A DNA stretch of 40,972 nucleotides, taken from assembly GCF_030167905.1 (NCBI RefSeq), contig NZ_JARGNA010000011.1, positions 1-40,972 of the forward strand, read 5' to 3'. The stretch comes from Flavobacterium terrisoli. Its GTDB lineage: Bacteria; Bacteroidota; Bacteroidia; Flavobacteriales; Flavobacteriaceae. The notes below the pieces were generated by a model. That model was not told the DNA's origin. It ran no database searches and saw only the letters and a list, made by a program, of their open reading frames with translations. Position numbers and translations under genes: made by a program. Below are positions 32,244-38,421 of the stretch, in pieces (positions within the stretch are counted from its first letter, which is position 1; each line of letters begins with the position of its first letter).

Positions 32244-34042
32244 ATGGAACAATTTGTAGTATCAGCCCGAAAGTATCGTCCGCAAACGTTTAAAGACGTT
32301 GTTGGACAGCAGGCTATTACCAATACTTTATTGAATGCCATAGACAACAATCACTTGGCTTCCGCCCTATTGTTTACCGGACCCAGAGGTGTTGGAAAGA
32401 CCACTTGTGCGCGAATCCTGGCACGTAAGATTAACCAACCCGGTTATGACGATCCGTTTGAGGATTTTGCCTTCAATGTATTTGAACTGGATGCTGCATC
32501 GAATAATTCAGTAGACGATATCCGAAACCTGATTGACCAGGTTAGAATCCCGCCACAAACCGGACAATACAAAGTGTATATCATTGACGAGGTGCACATG
32601 TTGTCATCGGCAGCATTTAATGCATTCCTGAAAACTTTGGAAGAACCGCCAAAGCATGCCATCTTTATTTTGGCCACGACCGAAAAACACAAAATCATTC
32701 CGACGATATTATCGCGTTGTCAAATTTTTGACTTCAAGCGCATCACGGTGAAAGACGCTAAAGAACATTTGGCGGAAGTTGCCAAGAGTCAGAATGTTGT
32801 TTTTGAAGACGATGCTTTGCACATTATTGCTCAAAAAGCCGATGGCGCGATGCGTGATGCTTTGTCTATTTTTGACCGTGTGGTTTCTTTTTGTGGTAAC
32901 AATTTAACACGTCAGGCAGTAACCGAGAACTTGAACGTTCTGGATTACGAGACTTATATCAACATGACCGATTTGATTTTGGGGAATAGGATTCCGGAAG
33001 TCTTATTGGCGTATAACGATATTTTGGCCAAAGGTTTTGACGGACATCACTTTATTGCCGGCTTGGCTTCGCATTTCAGGGATTTATTGGTTGCCAAAAA
33101 CCCGGCTACGCTTTCACTATTGGAAATGGGTGAAGCCTCGCAACAACTCTACGGACATCAGGCACAAAAAGTATCACCGGATTTCCTTCTGAAAGGAATT
33201 GACCTGGCCAATGACTGTGATTTAAAATACAAAGTTTCCCAAAACCAACGCCTGTTGGTTGAGCTCACGCTGATGCAAATCGCCTCCATCACTTTCGATG
33301 GAGAAAAAAAAAAGCTGACTTTATAATTCCACCTACGTATTTCAGACGCAACGATTATTCTATTGCGGAAGTAAAAACAGTTCAGGCTGTAGAAAATGGA
33401 ATGCAGACTACAGAAGCAGTTCAGACCGCAGAAAGCAGAACCCAGAACGCAGAAATAACTAAGATTTCAGAAAGCACAACGCAGAAAGTAGAAGAAATTG
33501 TCGTTCAGGTTGAACAACCAACAATTGAAAACGCAGTATCTGTAACTCCGGAAGAGGTAAAACAACCTTTAACTTCCGACCAACCCAAAGTTTCCGCTTT
33601 ATCACTCGCCAGCATTCGTGCGAAAAAAGAAATGGCAGAAGCACAAAAATCGGTGGTGAAAGACACGGTGCATTTACCAAGCGAACCGTTCACCGAAACT
33701 GAAATGTTGGAACAATGGCTGAAATATGCACAGCGTATGGAAGACAAAGGCTATCGCATTGTCGCTTCGCTGTTGACCATTAATGATCCTGTTCTTGACG
33801 GAACAACCATTGTCCACGAATTGCCGAATGAGAGTTCGAAAATAGATTTTGAAAAGGAAAGACCTGAGCTACTAGGTTATCTGCGTGGCAAACTGCACAA
33901 CCACGATATTCAGATTAATGTAAAAGTCAACGAGACTTTGGTTGTAAAAAGAGCTTTTACCAACCAGGACAAATACAACCGTTTGGTGGAAATCAACCCA
34001 AATCTGGAACTTCTGAAAAAGATGTTTGATTTGGATGTTTAG
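32244..34042 (+). CDS. dnaX: DNA polymerase III subunit gamma/tau, interrupted at an A10 slippery site
   Basis: This is the clamp-loader ATPase. Domain I has Walker A GPRGVGKT (46-53) and Walker B with IIDEVHMLSSAAFNAFLKTL; the sensor TTEKHKIIPTILSRCQIF follows. The cysteines of the usual zinc module after Walker A are absent. The zero frame stops at 33324-33326 after ...EKKKLTL, giving 360 residues (gamma-like). One base back, the frame continues ADFIIPPTYFRRNDYS and runs to 34042, giving about 599 residues including a linker and the C-terminal tau region (ETEMLEQWLKYAQRMEDKG). Both halves look fully coding, so this is programmed recoding, a recent frameshift or a homopolymer error. It converges with a small membrane-protein gene, overlapping by 4 bp. 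Confidence 0.93.
33304..33314 (+). promoter_or_regulatory. Candidate frameshift / transcriptional-slippage site in dnaX
   Basis: Ten A (33304-33313) followed by G include the heptamer A AAA AAG (33308-33314) in the phase needed for -1 tandem slippage (gaa aaA AAA AAG ctg). This is the heptamer used in E. coli dnaX. No strong stem-loop is seen 5-9 nt downstream; a 5-bp CGCAA/TTGCG hairpin lies at 33347-33367, too far for a standard stimulator. A run of ten A is also long enough for RNA-polymerase slippage, as described for Thermus thermophilus dnaX. Confidence 0.6.
33422..33456 (+). repeat. Heptamer tandem repeat in the tau linker
   Basis: The units CAGACCG, CAGAAAG, CAGAACC, CAGAACG and CAGAAAT are contiguous. 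The period of seven is not a multiple of three, so a gain or loss of one unit would shift the frame. It encodes part of the Gln/Thr/Glu-rich linker between the ATPase and tau C-terminal regions. Confidence 0.65.
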
Positions 34043-34230
34043 TCCTTATTGCTGTTTCTATCTTTAATTATTCCCAACAAAAAACTAAGTGAAACTAATG
34101 TCATGGCCACTATACCGAGGTATTGTGTTCTATTAGTAGAGAATCTTAAATCTTGGTAATCCAGACTAAACACATGCAATAAAAGTAAAGCCAGCGCTGC
34201 AATAAAGGCAACAATTCTGAATGTTTTCAT
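34039..34230 (-). CDS. Small membrane protein at the end of the polyphosphate operon
   Basis: This 63-residue protein has two predicted transmembrane helices (FRIVAFIAALALLLLHVFSL, about 4-23; YLGIVAMTLVSLSFLLGII, about 38-56) with a short charged C-terminus. The ATG at 34230 lies 2 bp after the exopolyphosphatase stop, so it is probably the last gene of that operon. An extended frame to 34317 overlaps the exopolyphosphatase gene and is not preferred. I do not recognise the family. Its 3' end overlaps that of dnaX by 4 bp. Confidence 0.75.
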   Translation of the reverse strand: MKTFRIVAFIAALALLLLHVFSLDYQDLRFSTNRTQYLGIVAMTLVSLSFLLGIIKDRNSNKD

Positions 34231-34232
34231 GA

Positions 34233-35123
34233 TTAAATAGTTTCCTGGTACATTGCTTTGACAATACCATCGGCGAGACCGATTTTTGGCACAAACAATT
34301 GACGCGCGCCACTCCATTTCATGGCATTCAGATACACGCGCGTTGCCGGAATGATTACGTCGGCACGGTCAGTATTCAAAGCCAGTTCAGCGATTCTTTG
34401 CTCGTAGGTCAAGGAATTCAGGTATTGGTATTGTGAGTTCAAGTACAAATAAGACAACGGTTTGTCCTGCATTTTTCCTGAGAGTTTGAATAATTTATTG
34501 ATGTTGCCACCGGAACCGATTAGGATTACGTTTTCATATTCGGCGCAATTGGCTTTGATCCATTTTTCAATTTCTTCCCAAACAATGTCGCTGACCATAT
34601 TGTTCAGCATACGAACCGTTCCGATTTTAAAGGATTTGGAAGCGACCATTTTGCCATCGGTAAACAAGGAAAATTCGGTGCTTCCACCACCAACATCTAC
34701 ATACAAATAAGTCTGATCTGTTTTTAAGAAAGTATGCAAATCGGAAGACGCAATGATTGTGGCTTCAATTTTACCATCGATGATATCAATGTCGATTTCA
34801 CATTTTTCACGAATGGTTTCGGCTACTTCCTTGCCGTTATAAGCCTCACGCATCGCGGAAGTCGCGCAGGCTTTGTATTTTTCAACCTTATAAACTTTCA
34901 TTAACAATTTAAAAGCTTTCATCGCATCCACCATACGGTCAATATTCTCTTCGGAGATTTCGCCTACGGTAAAAGCATCCTGCCCGAGACGAATCGGCAC
35001 ACGGATCAAGGCACTTTTATTGAATTGGGTTTCTTTGTCTTTTTGTTCAACAATATTGGTAATGAGCAATCGCATGGCATTGGAACCAATATCAATTGCT
35101 GCATATTTTTTTATTGAAATCAT
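34233..35123 (-). CDS. Exopolyphosphatase / Ppx-GppA family phosphatase (short form)
   Basis: This 296-residue ASKHA-fold protein has the phosphate-1 loop AAIDIGSNAMRLLI at the N-terminus and the phosphate-2 loop YVDVGGGSTEFSLF (about 141-154). It lacks the C-terminal HD-like domain of the 513-residue E. coli Ppx, so it is the short type. It hydrolyses polyphosphate or pppGpp. It lies 18 bp downstream of ppk1, forming a synthesis/degradation pair. Confidence 0.92.
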   Translation of the reverse strand: MISIKKYAAIDIGSNAMRLLITNIVEQKDKETQFNKSALIRVPIRLGQDAFTVGEISEENIDRMVDAMKAFKLLMKVYKVEKYKACATSAMREAYNGKEVAETIREKCEIDIDIIDGKIEATIIASSDLHTFLKTDQTYLYVDVGGGSTEFSLFTDGKMVASKSFKIGTVRMLNNMVSDIVWEEIEKWIKANCAEYENVILIGSGGNINKLFKLSGKMQDKPLSYLYLNSQYQYLNSLTYEQRIAELALNTDRADVIIPATRVYLNAMKWSGARQLFVPKIGLADGIVKAMYQETI

Positions 35124-35141
35124 TCTTTATATAACTAGGTA

Positions 35142-37286
35142 TTACTTTTGGGTTTTTAGTTTTGGCTTTTCTTCTACTTCTTCTGCAGCTTCTATTCTGT
35201 CGCGATAGTAATTATACATTTCAAATTGGGCACGGAAAATCGGTTCGCCTTCTTTTCTGCCTCTGTATTTATTCTCGAATTTTTCCGAATGGAATCGGGC
35301 TTTTACGTTACCTTTCCAACCTACATTAAAGGTATCGATGATTTGCTTTTTGATTTCTTCATCATAAATCGGACAAGTCACTTCAACACGGCCATCTAAG
35401 TTTCTGGTCATAAAATCGGCAGAAGAAATGTACACTTCCGGATCGTCATTGTTACAGAAAATATAGGAACGCGTATGTTCCAAAAGATAATCCACGATGC
35501 TAATCGCCTCGATGTTTTCGCTCATGCCTTTTACTCCGGGAATCAGCGAACAAATACCGCGAACCTGTAATTTGATTTTCACACCGGCATTACTGGCTTC
35601 ATATAATTTGTCAATAATCGGGTAATCGGAAAGACTGTTCATCTTCAGATTAATATACGCCGGACGACCAACAGTGGCGTTGTTTATTTCCCTGTCAATC
35701 AATTTATAAAACTTCGAACGCGTGTAATGTGGCGAAACGATTAAGTGCTTGTAACGATGAATCCTATAATTAACATCAAAGAAATCGAAGATTTTGGAAA
35801 CATCTTTCAGGATTTGCTGATGGCTTGTAAACAAAGTAACGTCAGTATAGATTTTTGCCGTGGCTTCGTTAAAGTTTCCGGTTGAGATAAAGCCATAACG
35901 CTTTAATTTACCTTCTTCGGCTCTTTCAATCACGCAGATTTTACTGTGTACTTTTAAGCCTTTAATACCAAAAATCAATTCGATGCCTTCCTGCTGCATC
36001 TGCTCGGCATAGGAAATATTACTCGCTTCGTCAAAACGGGCCTGCAACTCAATTTGTACAATTACTTTTTTTCCGTTTTTGGCTGCATTGATGAGTGAAC
36101 TAACGATTTGGGAGTTTTTGGCCAAACGGTACAAAGTGATTTTTATAGTCGTTACTTTCGGATCCAGCGCTGCTTCGCGAAGGAATTTAATCAGATAAGA
36201 AAACGACTGGAAAGGTGCGTTGACCAAATAATCTTTTTTGGCAATCTTGTTCAAAATACTGCCGTCAAGCGATAAACCTTCCACCGGAAGCGGAACTTTG
36301 GGTTGGTACAATAAATCAAATCTGCCCAGGTTTGGGAAGTTCATATAATCGCGACGGTTGTGGTATCGTCCACCGGGAATGATCCCATCGGAAGTTTCGA
36401 TTCCCATTTTATCAAGAAAAAATCGAAGTGTATCTTTGTCAATCGATTGATCATAAACAAAGCGAACCGGTTCGCCAATTCGGCGGTCTTTTACCGAAGT
36501 GGCAATTTTTTCGAGCATACTTTTGCTCATATCCGAATCAATATCGAGCTGGGCATCACGGGTGATCTTAATCATGTGTGCCGAGATGCTTTCGTAGTCG
36601 AATATATTGAAAATGCTGCTCAGGTTATAGCGAATGACATCATCTAACAACATCAAATATTGTTTGCCGTCTTTGTCCGGGAGTTCCACAATTCGGTTGG
36701 TATTTTTCGGAATCTCAATGATGGCATACCTGATTTCCGGTTTGGGTTTAACCCATCCGAGCATGCTGGATTTTTGCTCGGTTTTCATCACTAATTTGAT
36801 TGCCAAATAACCCGAAGTATCTTTTAACAATGGAAATTCGGCCAAGTCATTTAAGATAATGGTCACCAATTCCGGACTTACTTTCTGGATAAAAAAGTCT
36901 TTGACAAAATTCTCATGTTCAGTCGAAACCTCATGCTCATCAATGATGATGATGTTTTGCTTGACGAGTTCTTTCTCAATATTGGTAAGTACACGCAAAC
37001 TCTCGGATTGCTGTTTGATTACTATTTCGGTGATATCTTTTACGAGTTGTTGTGCTGAAATACCACCGAGAATCTTTTCACCGGAAACTCCGGAAAGGCT
37101 CAAACGACGAACAGCGGCAAATCGCACACGGAAAAATTCATCTAAATTATTGGAAAAAATACCGATAAATCTAAGTCTTTCTAACAAAGGTACGGCTTCG
37201 TCAGCTGCTTCCTGTAATACTCTGGCGTTGAATGCCAGCCAACTCTTTTCTCTGTCTATATATCGAAAACCAGTTTCTGTGCTCAT
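35142..37286 (-). CDS. ppk1: Polyphosphate kinase 1
   Basis: This 714-residue enzyme reversibly polymerises ATP gamma-phosphate into polyphosphate. The N-terminal domain opens with YIDREKSWLAFNARVLQEA and NLDEFFRVR. The phospholipase-D-like catalytic part has the phospho-accepting His in KVHSKICVIER (about residue 446) and GFISTGNFNEATAKIYTD, with a later SSADFMTRNLDGRVEV. Length is normal. It follows the sixA-like gene by 2 bp and precedes the exopolyphosphatase, so all are in one operon. The last ~20 residues (EAAEEVEEKPKLKTQK) are a charged tail. Confidence 0.96.
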   Translation of the reverse strand: MSTETGFRYIDREKSWLAFNARVLQEAADEAVPLLERLRFIGIFSNNLDEFFRVRFAAVRRLSLSGVSGEKILGGISAQQLVKDITEIVIKQQSESLRVLTNIEKELVKQNIIIIDEHEVSTEHENFVKDFFIQKVSPELVTIILNDLAEFPLLKDTSGYLAIKLVMKTEQKSSMLGWVKPKPEIRYAIIEIPKNTNRIVELPDKDGKQYLMLLDDVIRYNLSSIFNIFDYESISAHMIKITRDAQLDIDSDMSKSMLEKIATSVKDRRIGEPVRFVYDQSIDKDTLRFFLDKMGIETSDGIIPGGRYHNRRDYMNFPNLGRFDLLYQPKVPLPVEGLSLDGSILNKIAKKDYLVNAPFQSFSYLIKFLREAALDPKVTTIKITLYRLAKNSQIVSSLINAAKNGKKVIVQIELQARFDEASNISYAEQMQQEGIELIFGIKGLKVHSKICVIERAEEGKLKRYGFISTGNFNEATAKIYTDVTLFTSHQQILKDVSKIFDFFDVNYRIHRYKHLIVSPHYTRSKFYKLIDREINNATVGRPAYINLKMNSLSDYPIIDKLYEASNAGVKIKLQVRGICSLIPGVKGMSENIEAISIVDYLLEHTRSYIFCNNDDPEVYISSADFMTRNLDGRVEVTCPIYDEEIKKQIIDTFNVGWKGNVKARFHSEKFENKYRGRKEGEPIFRAQFEMYNYYRDRIEAAEEVEEKPKLKTQK

Positions 37287-37288
37287 AA

Positions 37289-37774
37289 TTATTTTAAATC
37301 TCTGGGAAATATAACTTTCTTAGTGGTGCCTTTTTCAAGATCACTCCAACTTGAAACATCAAATACAATATTGACAAAACCGGAAGTAGGAACATTGTCG
37401 ATTAAAATACTTCCAAATTTATTGGCAAAAAAAGTAATGGCTTCATTGTGGCCAAAAACAATCAGGTGCTCATATTCATCAGAACATGACATGATGATTT
37501 GCTCCAGCTTTCTTTCGTCAAAAGTATATAAGTCTTCTTTAAAGATGATGCTTTCAATGGGAAATGACAAATTCTGGGCAAAAATCATAGCGGTTTCCGC
37601 CGCACGCTTTGCAGCACTGCTCCAAACTAAAAAAGTCTTTGGTATGTTGCCATTTATATTGGATGACACCAAATGGGCATCCTGTATTCCCCTATTTGTC
37701 AAAGGTCTGTCAAAATCATGAAGAGGAGCATCCCAACTGGATTTTGCATGTCTGATTAATATTAATTCTTTCAT
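37289..37774 (-). CDS. SixA-like histidine phosphatase
   Basis: This 161-residue histidine-phosphatase-superfamily protein has the catalytic RHA motif in LILIRHAKSSWD (His about 8) and the second His in IVFGHNEAITFFANKF (about 105). SixA of E. coli removes phosphate from phosphohistidine on the PTS-Ntr/ArcB branch. Here the gene is the first of the sixA-ppk1-ppx operon, 2 bp before ppk1, so it may act on a phosphohistidine in polyphosphate metabolism, for example the PPK intermediate; that is speculative. Confidence 0.9.
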   Translation of the reverse strand: MKELILIRHAKSSWDAPLHDFDRPLTNRGIQDAHLVSSNINGNIPKTFLVWSSAAKRAAETAMIFAQNLSFPIESIIFKEDLYTFDERKLEQIIMSCSDEYEHLIVFGHNEAITFFANKFGSILIDNVPTSGFVNIVFDVSSWSDLEKGTTKKVIFPRDLK

Positions 37775-38421
37775 GGCCGAATGCTTCTAAATTGTTTCAA
37801 TGTATAAATTTAAGTTTTTAATGCTTATGGTTTACTATAATTTTGAATGTTTCAAAAAAAATCTCTATCTGAAAGAAGTAAGCCTTTCATTTTCCATCAC
37901 TTAAAAAATTTCGGAAGCCCTATTTCTTTATCAATCTAACATCTCTTTAACATTATCCTATTTTATAAATAAATGTTAAAACATAAAGATAGTTATAAAC
38001 AATACTATGTTTATTATTTTTGTAATACTTTTCAATTAAAAATTGTTAATTAATGCACTTTATCTATAAAATAATGCATTTTATCGATGTTTTTTTTGGT
38101 GGATTGAAAAAAACCTTCTACTTTCGATTTGTTAAACTATAAAAAATCTTAAAAAAATAACCCTAAAACCCCAAAAAGTTATGTCAAAATTCAGCCCCAA
38201 AAGCCCTAAACAATTCCTTTTTAAATTGAAAAAATGCAGGAAAAGTGTCATTTAATCGAGTTTTCAAGTTGTTTGTAGAGAAAATTGAGTGAGTATGTGC
38301 AATGTATATAATTTAGCACTCAATAGTATAACCCAAGATATTATATTCCTCGATGCCTACACTCTTACTTCAAGCCCGAAATGCAAATTTTTCAATAAAT
38401 TATTCTACTAAATTTAATTGT
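37775..38421. other. 650-bp AT-rich intergenic region between divergent genes
   Basis: No convincing gene is present; the longest candidate is a 24-codon frame at 38181. It contains a -7-like box TATTTTTG at 38015-38022 (+) without a clear -33 TTG, and a 13-bp direct repeat at 38052-38085. It must carry the promoters of the sixA-ppk1 operon (-) and the right adhesin (+), which could have a leader of several hundred bases. Confidence 0.6.
38052..38085. repeat. 13-bp direct repeat with 21-bp period
   Basis: AATGCACTTTATC (38052-38064) and AATGCATTTTATC (38073-38085) differ at one base and are spaced by 21 bp, two helical turns, which suits a pair of operator half-sites. They lie just downstream of the candidate -7 box at 38015. 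Confidence 0.55.

Noticed and set aside
34039..34317. Longer 92-codon version of the small membrane protein
   Set aside because: The extra N-terminus overlaps the end of the exopolyphosphatase gene and has no membrane-protein character; the ATG at 34230 fits operon spacing.
38181..38255. 24-codon ORF in the adhesin upstream region
   Set aside because: It is too short, lysine-rich in AT-rich DNA, with no promoter or start-site evidence; probably chance.
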